A stretch of 64,000 nt of DNA from Colwellia sp. RSH04 (lineage in GTDB: Bacteria > Pseudomonadota > Gammaproteobacteria > Enterobacterales > Alteromonadaceae), in contig NZ_QXIO01000002.1 of NCBI RefSeq assembly GCF_003545765.1, positions 248,001 through 312,000 of the forward strand, read 5' to 3'. This document shows, piece by piece, positions 1-8,900 of this stretch; the stretch's first letter is position 1; each line of letters opens with the position of its first letter. The position numbers and the translations under genes are program-made. The notes beneath the pieces are model-generated. The model was not told where the DNA came from. It saw nothing but the letters and a program-made list of their open reading frames with translations, and ran no database searches.

Positions 1-788
1 ATAAGCCCTAAGCTAGAATCTAAGTTAGCTTCCAAAGAAATATCACCTTTAACCGCTTTCACGTCATAAGAGCGATAGCCCATTAATGTAAAATGGTTTT
101 CAGCAATCCATGATAGGAAATCTAATGTATCTTCTTTTGCTTTTTTTGAACCAGGCAATTTGGCTTTCTTTACATCGGCTACAACGTCGTTTAATCGTTT
201 AAGCATTGGTTGCCAATCGTCAACGGTCAATTGTATATCTTCAACTACTGATAACAATTCAGCTTTAATCGCATCAAGTTCGTCTTGGTTAGATTGACGA
301 TCAACTTCGATAAAGAAGATAGTTTCCTCAGATGTTGCTTTTATTTTGTTATCAACAATAGAGGCTAACTCAGCAATTTCAAGATCTTTGGTTCGAGCAA
401 CTTTTATTGGCGAATTAAGCATCAAGTGAGCCGGGATTCCAAGTCGATTTAATGCAATGCGAATAGAATCAACAAGAAATGGCATATCTTTTACAATGAT
501 TTCAATGATGGTATGGCTAGATTTCCAACCGTTTTTACTAACAGAAGGATTAAATACATGTATGACGGGCTCTTCATCCTTATGTTCGTTCAAAGAACTC
601 CATAAACTTAAGGTTGCACCATACATATCACTGTCATTTCTGTGCGATAAATCAAGTGATGAAATATTACCGTAAAGTAAATTAGCAAACTGCTCTACTA
701 ATGAAGCACTATTTTTTGGAACTTTTTGATGAATTAACTGTGATACGTTTTTTAATATCACTGAGGGTGAACCGTTTACTAACGCCAT
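1..788 (-). CDS. gdhB: NAD-specific glutamate dehydrogenase (large type), N-terminal part, cut by window edge
   Basis: Only the first 262 codons lie in the window; the gene continues past base 1. The N-terminus (MALVNGSPSVILKNVSQLI...) and the later stretch around WKSSHTIIEIIVKDMPFLVDS match the regulatory N-terminal region of the roughly 180 kDa bacterial NAD-glutamate dehydrogenases, which normally run to about 1,600 residues. The family converts glutamate to 2-oxoglutarate with NAD+ in the cytoplasm and is mainly catabolic. The ATG at 788 is preceded by AAGGAAAA at suitable spacing. The catalytic domain is outside the window, so its integrity cannot be judged. The symbol is tentative, since this family is named differently between genera. 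Confidence 0.85.
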   Translation of the reverse strand, partial: MALVNGSPSVILKNVSQLIHQKVPKNSASLVEQFANLLYGNISSLDLSHRNDSDMYGATLSLWSSLNEHKDEEPVIHVFNPSVSKNGWKSSHTIIEIIVKDMPFLVDSIRIALNRLGIPAHLMLNSPIKVARTKDLEIAELASIVDNKIKATSEETIFFIEVDRQSNQDELDAIKAELLSVVEDIQLTVDDWQPMLKRLNDVVADVKKAKLPGSKKAKEDTLDFLSWIAENHFTLMGYRSYDVKAVKGDISLEANLDSSLGL

Positions 789-1116
789 GCCGTTTTCCTT
801 TTGCCTTAAAGTTTTAAAAAGAAAGCTTGAATAATTAAATTAAACATCTTGCGCTCTGAAATACATAAAAACACAAGATTTATATTATTTTTTTATATCT
901 GTCTATCAGAATAGACTATGGAATGGATTTTATGAATAAATCTAAGCTTTTGCGAGTCTTTTTTTCTATAAAACTCACGCAAAACTACGCGATTTAGGAA
1001 AGAAATGACCTGTTTATTTTACAGCAATCTATGTTTATGCATTATTGCTAAATAGAAACTGGTTAATCAGTAGTTATCATGTTTATTTATGCACAAATAA
1101 AACATGTTTCATGAAT
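789..1116. other. intergenic region upstream of glutamate dehydrogenase
   Basis: About 330 AT-rich bases between the glutamate dehydrogenase start and the bidirectional terminator. It must contain the dehydrogenase promoter (minus strand), but I could not pick a convincing -35/-10 pair. No small gene or repeat is evident. Confidence 0.5.
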
Positions 1117-1158
1117 AAAAAAAAGTTTGTTTAATATCAAATTAAACAAACTTTTTTT
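1117..1158 (-). terminator. bidirectional Rho-independent terminator
   Basis: A perfect 12-bp stem (AGTTTGTTTAAT at 1124-1135, its complement at 1141-1152) has a 5-nt loop and is flanked by A7 and T6 tracts, so it would work on either strand. On the minus strand it ends the DUF1302/DUF1329/MMPL operon 25-65 bases after the permease stop codon. Confidence 0.85.
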
Positions 1159-1181
1159 CGAAAAATAACTTATTGGTTAAT

Positions 1182-3539
1182 TTATATACCTGTTTTGCCA
1201 GCGATTTGCACTTTTTTAGTCTGGTCTTTTTCTTCTGGCTTGTTCGGCCAGAAAAATGCACCCAGAGCGGGTAGAACAATTATGGCGGCTAACATATTAA
1301 CTAAAAACATGAAGGTTAATAAAATGCCCATATCCATTTGGAACTTCAAATCTGAGAAATACCAAGTCGAAACACCAATAGCTAATGTTAACCCTGTAAT
1401 AAGAACGGCACTTCCTCTCTCTTTTAAGGCAGCAAGATAAGCATCTTGTACTTTGGCGCCTTCATTTAACTTAGTACTCATCGTTGAAAGAATATAAATA
1501 CCATAATCAACACCAATACCAACCCCAAGTGCGATAACAGGTAACGTAGACACCGTTAAGCCAATATCTAATGCAGTCATTAGCCATTGTGCGAGTGTAG
1601 ATACGACATATAAAGGTAATATAACAACCGCTGTTGCTCTTATGCTTCTAAAACTGATAAGACATAGTAAAATGACGGCACTATAAACATATATCATCAT
1701 AGGTACTTGAGCTTCTGATACTGCTTCATTCGTTGCAGCCATCACCCCAACAGGACCAGAAGCTAGTTTAAACTGAACTTGCTCACTTTCTAACTCGCTT
1801 GATGCCGCTTCTACTGCACTTATCACCGCATTGATAGTTTCTGCTTTATGATCTTCAAGGAACAAAATGACTGGCATGACACTACAGTCGCTATTTAATA
1901 ACCCACTTGAAGAAGGCACACGAGCAATAGATTGTACTAATGTTTGTTGATTTCGAGGGATAACACGCCATTTAGGATTACCTTCGTTATATCCGGCATT
2001 AACAATTTTAGAGATAGAAGCCAAACTGACAGCTGATTGAACACCTGCAACATTCTCCATACGCCATTGAAAATTATCTATAGTCGACATGATGTCATAA
2101 TAAGTACAGGCTTCAGGTGTGGTTTCTATGATCACAGACATATAATCAACACTGATTGCATAGCGATCTGTTATTAAAAATGTATCGGTATTGTATCGCG
2201 ATGTCTCGTGCAGTGAAGGCGCACCAGCATGTAGTTCACCTATTTTTAGATCCTGACCTTTGTAAAATCCAACTATATAGAGCGCAGCCGTAATGGTTAA
2301 AATGACAATTGCTGGTCCTTTGGTGGCAAAGCTCGAAAGAACAACCCAAACGGAGCTTTCTTCTTTTAGTTGCCCTACTGTTGCACTTTGTTTTATTGAC
2401 ATATACGACAATAATACGGGTAACAATATTAAATTAGTGAGTATTATCATCGCTACCCCCAAGGAAGCTGTTATTGCAAGCTCTCTGATAATACCGATAT
2501 CGATAGACAGAAGAGTTAAGAAACCGACAGTGTCAGATAATAATGCGATTCCGCCTGGTATTAATAATGCTCTGAAACTTGCTTGTGCTGCAGCTGCACA
2601 GGACATGCCTAAACCAACTTTTTTAACCACAGAGTTTATCATTTGTACGCCATGACTGACTCCAATAGCAAACACTAAAAATGGAACCAAAATAGACATG
2701 GGGTCTAGTCCAAAACCAAGTGTTGATAACATCCCCATTTGCCAAACTACAGCAATTAATGAGCAAAAAATTGGTAGCATGGTTAAACGCACTGAGTGAC
2801 AAAAGATATAAACCATCACAGCAGTAATTGCGATAGCTATTGCGAAGAATAGAACAACCCCTTTAGCGCCTTGAGCAACATCACCAACCATTTTTGCAAA
2901 ACCAATAATATGAACTGTTATATTATTCTGCTCATAGTTTTTTCTCACTTCATTTTCTAGTTGCTCAGCAATTTTCAGTGTATCTAATTTTTCACCTGTT
3001 TCAGGGTTAATGTCTAATAACGCAGCTTTAACCATTGCACAGCTATAATCGTCAGCAACAATTCCGCCAACAATACCTGCTTTTTCGATATTTCCTTTTA
3101 CAATAGCTAAACCTTCAGGTGTTGCCTGAAAGTCAGCAGGTATAACAGGGCCACCCGCGAATCCATCTTCAACAACTTCAACAAAACGGGTACTCGGCGA
3201 AAACAATGATTTAACTTGAATTCTATCTACGCCAGGGATAAAGAATAATTTATCGTGCACCCCCTTTAATGCAGTAAAGAATTCAGGATTAAAGATATCC
3301 CCTTCACTATCACACACCGATATTAAAATATTATTTGCCCCACCGAAGTTCGCTCGATGTTTTAAATAGGTTTTCATGTAACTGTGTTCTAACGGGATGT
3401 TTTTAGTAAACGAGGCATCAAGTTTTATTTGGCTTGCTTGGAATAACAAGAATGCACTTGTTAAAAAGAAAAGTACCAACACAAAAAGTCGATGACGAAA
3501 GAGACCCACTTCTATGCGGTTAGCTAGGGAGATTTTCAT
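1182..3539 (-). CDS. MMPL/RND-family inner-membrane permease
   Basis: This 785-residue protein has the RND layout: one N-terminal membrane helix, a periplasmic loop, a block of helices, then the same arrangement again, giving about 12 helices. The second half carries the conserved GVGIGVDYGIYILS motif of helix 4 and the C-terminus is a charged cytoplasmic tail. Members of this MMPL subgroup move lipids or other hydrophobic molecules, but the substrate here is unknown. It is the last gene of a four-gene minus-strand operon with a YCF48-like protein, DUF1329 and DUF1302, a combination that recurs in lipid- and hydrocarbon-using proteobacteria. No membrane-fusion protein is present, which argues against a classical drug-efflux pump. 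Confidence 0.85.
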   Translation of the reverse strand: MKISLANRIEVGLFRHRLFVLVLFFLTSAFLLFQASQIKLDASFTKNIPLEHSYMKTYLKHRANFGGANNILISVCDSEGDIFNPEFFTALKGVHDKLFFIPGVDRIQVKSLFSPSTRFVEVVEDGFAGGPVIPADFQATPEGLAIVKGNIEKAGIVGGIVADDYSCAMVKAALLDINPETGEKLDTLKIAEQLENEVRKNYEQNNITVHIIGFAKMVGDVAQGAKGVVLFFAIAIAITAVMVYIFCHSVRLTMLPIFCSLIAVVWQMGMLSTLGFGLDPMSILVPFLVFAIGVSHGVQMINSVVKKVGLGMSCAAAAQASFRALLIPGGIALLSDTVGFLTLLSIDIGIIRELAITASLGVAMIILTNLILLPVLLSYMSIKQSATVGQLKEESSVWVVLSSFATKGPAIVILTITAALYIVGFYKGQDLKIGELHAGAPSLHETSRYNTDTFLITDRYAISVDYMSVIIETTPEACTYYDIMSTIDNFQWRMENVAGVQSAVSLASISKIVNAGYNEGNPKWRVIPRNQQTLVQSIARVPSSSGLLNSDCSVMPVILFLEDHKAETINAVISAVEAASSELESEQVQFKLASGPVGVMAATNEAVSEAQVPMMIYVYSAVILLCLISFRSIRATAVVILPLYVVSTLAQWLMTALDIGLTVSTLPVIALGVGIGVDYGIYILSTMSTKLNEGAKVQDAYLAALKERGSAVLITGLTLAIGVSTWYFSDLKFQMDMGILLTFMFLVNMLAAIIVLPALGAFFWPNKPEEKDQTKKVQIAGKTGI

Positions 3540-3606
3540 AGTATTTATTATTCCACACTAATTTTTAACAATAACAACAACGAATAAGTAATTTACAACT
3601 AATTTA

Positions 3607-4626
3607 TTACTTTAAAGAGATATGCTTAATGCCTACATCAGAAACCACAATTAATTGTTCTTGAAATAAAACACCCGCAATTAAAGCTTTACCATCTTTT
3701 TGAGCGTGTAATTTATAGGTAACACCATCATCATTACTTTCTAAAAGCACACCATTATTTCCAAGTATGATAACGCGATCATCATTTGAAATAATTATTT
3801 CGTTTAAAAGTGCAGTAGTGTTTGTATTTACCTCAGACCACGTACTGCCATTTTTAATCCCTCTAAAAACATGTCCTCTAAGACCTGCAACGATTAAGTT
3901 GCCTGATTTTGTTCGAGCTAAACTAAAAAAAGAGCCTTGGTAAATGTCATCAAATTTCTGCCATGTCATACCAAAGTCATTACTTTTTGCTAACATGCCT
4001 ATTTCACCTAGAAGAAATAACGTACGACCATCTTTAACAAGTTTATTAAAATGAGGCAGTATAAACGCAATTTCATCAAGGTATGCTTCCTCGTCTTCAC
4101 GTTTAAGATCTGCTAAGTAATCAATATCATCGGCTAACAAAAACTCTTGATGAAACTCACTTTGCCATGTTTTACCACCGTTAGAGGTTCTAAAAGTTTG
4201 ACCATATGCACCAACGGCAATGCCATCTTTTGTATTATTAAATACAATATCAAATAAAGGTTTTTCTAATTCTGGGGCATAATGTTGGATTGCCCATGAT
4301 TCACCACCATCTTTAGAATGCAATATAGTTGCATCATGACCAACAGCCCAACCTAATTCTGTCGTATGAAAATAAACACTGGTGAGTGTCGATTGAACGG
4401 GAACTTCAGCTTGTCGCCATTTTTTGCCATCTTTGGAAAGTAGAATGTGACCATACTCCCCTACAGCGACGAGTTTTTTTTGTCCTACTTGAGTGATATC
4501 TAATAATAAAGACTTATCAGCTAAAGGTGCTTGAATTGAAGGGGTAGGAATTTCATTTTGAAAACTATAGCTATTGATACTATAACTACAAACAAAAAAA
4601 GCTACAGTGATTATTAAAAAACGCAT
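3607..4626 (-). CDS. YCF48-related/BNR-repeat periplasmic propeller protein
   Basis: A hydrophobic signal peptide (MRFLIITVAFFVCSYSINSYS) is followed by repeats resembling photosystem-assembly factor YCF48 and BNR/sialidase propellers. Motifs such as VGEYGHILLSKDGKKW, VGHDATILHSKDGGESW and VGAYGQTFRTSNGGKTW recur every 40-50 residues, suggesting a seven-bladed propeller of about 340 residues. I prefer the ATG at 4626. A GTG at 4638 would add four residues, but neither start has a strong ribosome site. The protein sits between DUF1329 and the MMPL permease and is usually found with them, so a periplasmic scaffold or accessory role is likely. Nothing suggests a glycosidase active site. Confidence 0.8.
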   Translation of the reverse strand: MRFLIITVAFFVCSYSINSYSFQNEIPTPSIQAPLADKSLLLDITQVGQKKLVAVGEYGHILLSKDGKKWRQAEVPVQSTLTSVYFHTTELGWAVGHDATILHSKDGGESWAIQHYAPELEKPLFDIVFNNTKDGIAVGAYGQTFRTSNGGKTWQSEFHQEFLLADDIDYLADLKREDEEAYLDEIAFILPHFNKLVKDGRTLFLLGEIGMLAKSNDFGMTWQKFDDIYQGSFFSLARTKSGNLIVAGLRGHVFRGIKNGSTWSEVNTNTTALLNEIIISNDDRVIILGNNGVLLESNDDGVTYKLHAQKDGKALIAGVLFQEQLIVVSDVGIKHISLK

Positions 4627-4692
4627 AATAGAAAGCACTCAACTAAAACAAAATTGTTTATAAAATTTATATACATTAACAGGTTGAAACAA

Positions 4693-4717
4693 AAACGGCT
4701 GACATAGTCAGCCGTTT
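4693..4717 (-). terminator. internal operon hairpin, terminator-like
   Basis: A perfect 11-bp stem (AAACGGCTGAC at 4693-4703, complement at 4707-4717) has a 3-nt loop, and on the minus strand it is followed by TTTTT. It begins 12 bases after the DUF1329 stop codon and lies 67 bases before the YCF48-like start, so it would let transcription partly stop inside the operon. Confidence 0.7.
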
Positions 4718-4728
4718 CACTAGATGAC

Positions 4729-6102
4729 TTATCTACGACCTTCTCGTCTTAATGCAGACGGTGTAAAGTCTTTGTCTTTTAACTCTACAGAGAAGTCATA
4801 CATTTTAGCTTCGTTATCTAACCCAATGGCCAAATAACGACGTGATTGAATGTCATGATATACCTCAAGTGTAGACCACTGTGTTGGAACTTCGTAATAG
4901 TTTAATCCATGAGCTACACCGACACGGTATAATTCATCACGGTTATCATAAATATCTGTTATAGCAACTTGCCAACTATCTTCATCGATAAAGAAAACAC
5001 GTTTTTTATACGTATGGCGAGTATTTTCTTTCAACGTTGCTTCAACAACCCATACTCTATGCTTCTCGTAACGAACTAGTTCAGGATTAATATGACCCGC
5101 TTTTAAAATATCACTGTACTTAACTTGATTGCTATGTAAACGGTAATCGTTGTAAGGAATTAACAACTCTTGCTTACCTTTAAGCTCCCAGTTATAACGG
5201 TTTGGAGCACCGTTATACATATCAAAGTCATCGGTAGTACGTAACCCATCTGACGCTGTACCAGGTGCATCATAAGCAACATTTGGTGCACGACGAACAC
5301 GACGTTGTCCTGTATTATAAGTCCATGCCTGACGAGGAACTTTAATCTGATCCATTGTTTCATGAACTAATAATGCAGTGCCAGCTAGACGCGCTGGCTC
5401 AGTGACTTTTTGTTTAAACTTAAATAAGATATTAGACTTCTCAAGTTCTTCTGGTGAAGCGCCTTTTGTCCCGTAAGGCAACATTAAGGTTTCGTTAAAG
5501 CCAATATAGGTAAAGCTGCCTGAAGCTGTGGGTGCTGCTTGGCCACCTTGACGCTCAACCTGCTCTCCGCGATATCGTAAAGTATGGTTCCAAATAGCTT
5601 GTAATCCATTCTCTGGAATTGGGAAAGGTACACCAACAGCAGCTTGTTTAATACCGTTACCGTTTTCAATTAACTCAGCACGCGTCGCATTATCTTTTAC
5701 TGCTTTGTAAACATGTTCAGGAAAAGATGCGCTTCGTCTAGTTTGATAAACATTCATTTTAAACGTTTCAGGATAGGTTTCGAATAACTTGACTTGCCCA
5801 GGAGTCAATAAATCTTTGTATTCTGCCATGTTACTTGATGTAACAGTGTATTTAACTTTATCATCAGCAAAAGGGTCTATATGATGATCTCCTGGCGTAT
5901 AACCCGCAGGTAACTCCGTTATACCACCTGTCCACTCTGGGATAGAACCATCTTTATTCGCTGCACGTTCTGCCCCCATTGGCGTAAGCTCTTTATCAAG
6001 TTTAGCCGCTTGTTCTGGAGATGTTTTTGCTAGAACGTTACCTGATAAGGCAATTGATACTGCCAAAGATATTAGAGGTAATTTTTTCATAGTTGTTTTC
6101 AT
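4729..6102 (-). CDS. DUF1329 periplasmic protein
   Basis: A 457-residue protein with a clean signal peptide ending ...GNVLA/KTSPEQ. It then shows the DUF1329 hallmark LTPMGAERAANKDGSIPEWTGG and the long conserved body typical of the family, which is about 450 residues. The family is often annotated as outer-membrane lipoprotein-sorting-like because of a suspected LolA/LolB-type lipid-binding fold, but no function is established. It starts 14 bases after the DUF1302 stop codon, so the two are certainly co-transcribed. With an outer-membrane barrel before it and an MMPL permease after it, a carrier for a hydrophobic ligand across the periplasm is the simplest inference. Confidence 0.9.
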   Translation of the reverse strand: MKTTMKKLPLISLAVSIALSGNVLAKTSPEQAAKLDKELTPMGAERAANKDGSIPEWTGGITELPAGYTPGDHHIDPFADDKVKYTVTSSNMAEYKDLLTPGQVKLFETYPETFKMNVYQTRRSASFPEHVYKAVKDNATRAELIENGNGIKQAAVGVPFPIPENGLQAIWNHTLRYRGEQVERQGGQAAPTASGSFTYIGFNETLMLPYGTKGASPEELEKSNILFKFKQKVTEPARLAGTALLVHETMDQIKVPRQAWTYNTGQRRVRRAPNVAYDAPGTASDGLRTTDDFDMYNGAPNRYNWELKGKQELLIPYNDYRLHSNQVKYSDILKAGHINPELVRYEKHRVWVVEATLKENTRHTYKKRVFFIDEDSWQVAITDIYDNRDELYRVGVAHGLNYYEVPTQWSTLEVYHDIQSRRYLAIGLDNEAKMYDFSVELKDKDFTPSALRREGRR

Positions 6103-6116
6103 TATTAGCGCCTTTC

Positions 6117-8201
6117 TTAAATAGAGTACTTAATACTGAAAGATACATAGTCGCGATCTTCCATCTTATTCGTAGTGCCTACACCACCAAAGAAACTGTT
6201 GTATGTAAAATCTGCCGACCATTTACTTTGATAATCAAAACTAATACCTGCTGCAACTGATTTTCGATCTTCAATAAACATAAATAGTGGATCAGGCGTT
6301 ACCCCTTTTACATCATGTGAAAATACAATACGAGGGTTCATGTTTACACCTGCGAACAAGTTATTGTATTCAAACTTAGCAACAGCTTTATAGCCCCAAG
6401 CAAACTCTGTCGGGAATGGGTTTGTCTCAATGCCGTTTTGAACGGCTTGTTCAACTTCCCATGCATGGCGACCATCAATATATATTTCACCGCTTCGAGC
6501 GGTACCTGGTCCGTTTAAGCGCAATTCACTTTGAGCAGGAATATCATTAATATTGATACCACCAATTTCCACTAAACCAACAAATTGGTTAGCACCAAGG
6601 GTTGGACCAAATAAATGTGTTAATGTTAATTGCGCTTGTAGTGTATCAGAAAGAATAAAACCATCTGGTGTTGCGCCTGGTCCGAAAGGGTTACCATTAG
6701 CATCTTTAAACTGAGACAAACCATCTAAACTGGCATATTTAGGATTGCCTGTATTAGCTAATTGCTGTGGCATTGCAGCAAATAATAACTCAACATCGTC
6801 AATTTGAAGTGGTTCATCCTTTCTAAAGCTAACTTCACCAGCAACAGATGTTGTACCTACATTGGAGTTAAAACTTAATGCATACATTTGAATATCTTCA
6901 GGATAAGCAAGTTTTACTTGAGAAAATGCAGAAAGATTATCAGAGTAATTTTCTTCCGTAATTTCAGTTTGCCCCATATAAGCCAAATCCGTACCAATAG
7001 AAGCAGCAGTAAAATCAGCCATTTTACCTGAGAATAACGGTCTGCGACTATGATAATTTACATAGTAAAAACTAAATTCAGTATCGTTTAATTCAGGAAC
7101 ATATAGCGCTAGTCTTAAACCATACTGACCACCATCATCTGGTCTTAATTCTGCTTTAGCACCCGGTGCTCTTAATGTTACTTTTGTCGGGTATGCTAAG
7201 TAAGCTTGTGACGCTGCTGCTAAATCACCAGCTCTAACCATGTCGCCTATTTGATTTAAACCCATTAATAAATAATCTAAATCAATATCAGGGTTTCCTG
7301 TAAAACCAAGCTGAACATTATTTGCATGACCACCGTCACCAGCAAAGTCATTTGTTGAAAAATAACTGCCTGGTGGTGGTAAAATTGATTGCTCCCAACT
7401 GTATTGATAGAAAGCTTCAATGTTTAGGTTCTCTGAAATACCTAAAGATCCCCAAACAGCACCGAAAGGAATAAATGCTTCTTTTAACTCTGAGCCAGGA
7501 GCTCTTAATCGCGCTATATCTACAGGGTTAATTTCACTTATACCGTGTGAGATTAAGGTACTTTCACCCCAACTGATTACTTGGTTACCTACACGAATAG
7601 AAAAAGGCATATCACCAATATCAAAATCACCATAAGCGTAGGCGTCTAATAACCTAACATCTTTACAGACTTGTTCACGAGCTTTCTTATCATCACAAGG
7701 GTCGCTCGTTTCGCCTGTCAACTGATTTGTCCATGCACGATCATTATTCATCATAGCAAAATCGTAATAATACATACCACGAACGAACACACCGACATTA
7801 CCATAATTTATATCAAGCTCATGGCTACCTTTAATTAATTGAGAGAAACTTTCTCCTGCATCAAAGTTTAAGCCACCATTATCACCATTATTAGAGTAGC
7901 TACCTGCACCTTGCCAAATAGTATCGCTTGCTGGGTAAGGGTTCATTACGGGGTGATATTGACTGAAGTCAAAACCATTGTTTAGGTTATTTGACTTACC
8001 TACATTAGCATCCCAATTTCTGTCTTCAGTTCTTATACTTGTACCAAGACTAAATGTTGAGTCAAAACTAATTTGTACATCACCGAGTTCAAATCTGGCA
8101 GCCTGAGCAGGATTAGCTGCTAATAAGGTCATCGAAAGTGCCGCCGCGATACCAGCAGCTAAAGGTTTTTTGCTAAAGCTGTTGCGAGGGTTGTGTTTCA
8201 T
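6117..8201 (-). CDS. DUF1302 outer-membrane barrel protein
   Basis: A 694-residue protein with a signal peptide (cleavage near ANPAQA/ARFEL) and the family start motif ARFELGDVQISFDSTFSLG. Alternating amphipathic strands run to a C-terminal tail ending SFSIKYSI, as expected for an outer-membrane beta-barrel. A Cys pair near residues 169-179 (SDPCDDKKAREQVCKD) could form a disulfide. The start has a strong Shine-Dalgarno (GGGGAGAG). It is the first gene of the operon and so sets its promoter, with more than 370 bases of leader before the FadR-like palindrome. The family has no proven function; a channel for hydrophobic substrates is inferred. Confidence 0.88.
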   Translation of the reverse strand: MKHNPRNSFSKKPLAAGIAAALSMTLLAANPAQAARFELGDVQISFDSTFSLGTSIRTEDRNWDANVGKSNNLNNGFDFSQYHPVMNPYPASDTIWQGAGSYSNNGDNGGLNFDAGESFSQLIKGSHELDINYGNVGVFVRGMYYYDFAMMNNDRAWTNQLTGETSDPCDDKKAREQVCKDVRLLDAYAYGDFDIGDMPFSIRVGNQVISWGESTLISHGISEINPVDIARLRAPGSELKEAFIPFGAVWGSLGISENLNIEAFYQYSWEQSILPPPGSYFSTNDFAGDGGHANNVQLGFTGNPDIDLDYLLMGLNQIGDMVRAGDLAAASQAYLAYPTKVTLRAPGAKAELRPDDGGQYGLRLALYVPELNDTEFSFYYVNYHSRRPLFSGKMADFTAASIGTDLAYMGQTEITEENYSDNLSAFSQVKLAYPEDIQMYALSFNSNVGTTSVAGEVSFRKDEPLQIDDVELLFAAMPQQLANTGNPKYASLDGLSQFKDANGNPFGPGATPDGFILSDTLQAQLTLTHLFGPTLGANQFVGLVEIGGININDIPAQSELRLNGPGTARSGEIYIDGRHAWEVEQAVQNGIETNPFPTEFAWGYKAVAKFEYNNLFAGVNMNPRIVFSHDVKGVTPDPLFMFIEDRKSVAAGISFDYQSKWSADFTYNSFFGGVGTTNKMEDRDYVSFSIKYSI

Positions 8202-8625
8202 TTATTCTCTCCCCTGTCATAACTTACTGCGAAGTAATACTGTCAATAATCGCAATAAATCACATTCTTATTATTGAGTTAATGTCATGATTTTATTGAT
8301 TGTGCTCTTTTTATTCTTTTTGACCACTTTATGAGCATAGCTCATTAATTCAAGGTGGATTAAACAATAATTGCATCATTTTAGCTTCGGGGCAAGAGCA
8401 AAAATTTAATGTAAAGGGACTGTATTTAAATGACTTTTGGATATACAAAGTGAAGTTTTAAAATCACGTTTAAAACTAGCGTTTAAAACTTCTTGTAACA
8501 GGTCGGAGATGTTTACTTATAAGTTCCTGATATAACACTTATTTAACAAATATAACGAGTAATTAAGCAGGCCAACATGGTCTGACCACTGTTTAAAGCA
8601 AATACTCTAAGCAGGTGATAAATTT
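8202..8625. other. long control region upstream of the DUF1302 operon
   Basis: 424 bases without a gene, between the DUF2835 stop and the DUF1302 start, both on the minus strand. It holds a FadR-like palindrome (8578-8588) and an 11-bp direct repeat, CGTTTAAAACT, at 8467-8477 and 8480-8490 (13-bp period). No terminator for the pepN transcript and no clear small RNA were found. A promoter must lie here, but I could not place it with confidence. Confidence 0.5.
8578..8588 (-). promoter_or_regulatory. FadR-like operator palindrome
   Basis: TGGTCTGACCA is a perfect palindrome around a central base and matches the core of the enterobacterial FadR operator (TGGTCNGACCA). The flanking bases A..C.TG also fit partly. 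It lies about 375 bases upstream of the DUF1302 start. Whether it is used by FadR, and for which promoter, is inference. Confidence 0.4.
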
Positions 8626-8844
8626 TTACATATTTATTTTTTTTAATGATAAAAATTTATTATTTTGTGTTTCAAGACAAAACCGACCATAAACGCCGTT
8701 ACTTGCGAGAAACTTTCGTAAATGCATCGCGGGAAATTGCACACGCTCTCCCTGATCGCTTAATACGACAATACTTGATGCTTTACCTTCATAATAAGGC
8801 ATAAACTCTTTAACAGACAAAGAAAGATAGAAGTAATATTTCAT
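8626..8844 (-). CDS. DUF2835 family protein
   Basis: Starting at the internal methionine gives MKYYFYLSLSVKEFMPYYEG and then a region with VQFPAMHLRKFL and GVYGRFCLE. These match DUF2835, a family of roughly 70-residue gammaproteobacterial proteins of unknown role that often follow pepN. A longer reading frame opens at 8877 but adds 11 residues not seen in the family. The gene starts 56 bases after the pepN stop codon and is probably co-transcribed with it. No catalytic motif, signal peptide or membrane helix is present. Confidence 0.75.
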   Translation of the reverse strand: MKYYFYLSLSVKEFMPYYEGKASSIVVLSDQGERVQFPAMHLRKFLASNGVYGRFCLETQNNKFLSLKKINM

Positions 8845-8900
8845 TGCTAAAACCGATAAAAAATGGGCCTTCAACATATAATTAAAGACCCTGATATTTA

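Noticed and set aside
2293..2655. 120-codon plus-strand frame inside the MMPL gene
   Set aside because: Antisense to a membrane-helix region of the permease, whose hydrophobic codons often leave the other strand open; no independent evidence.
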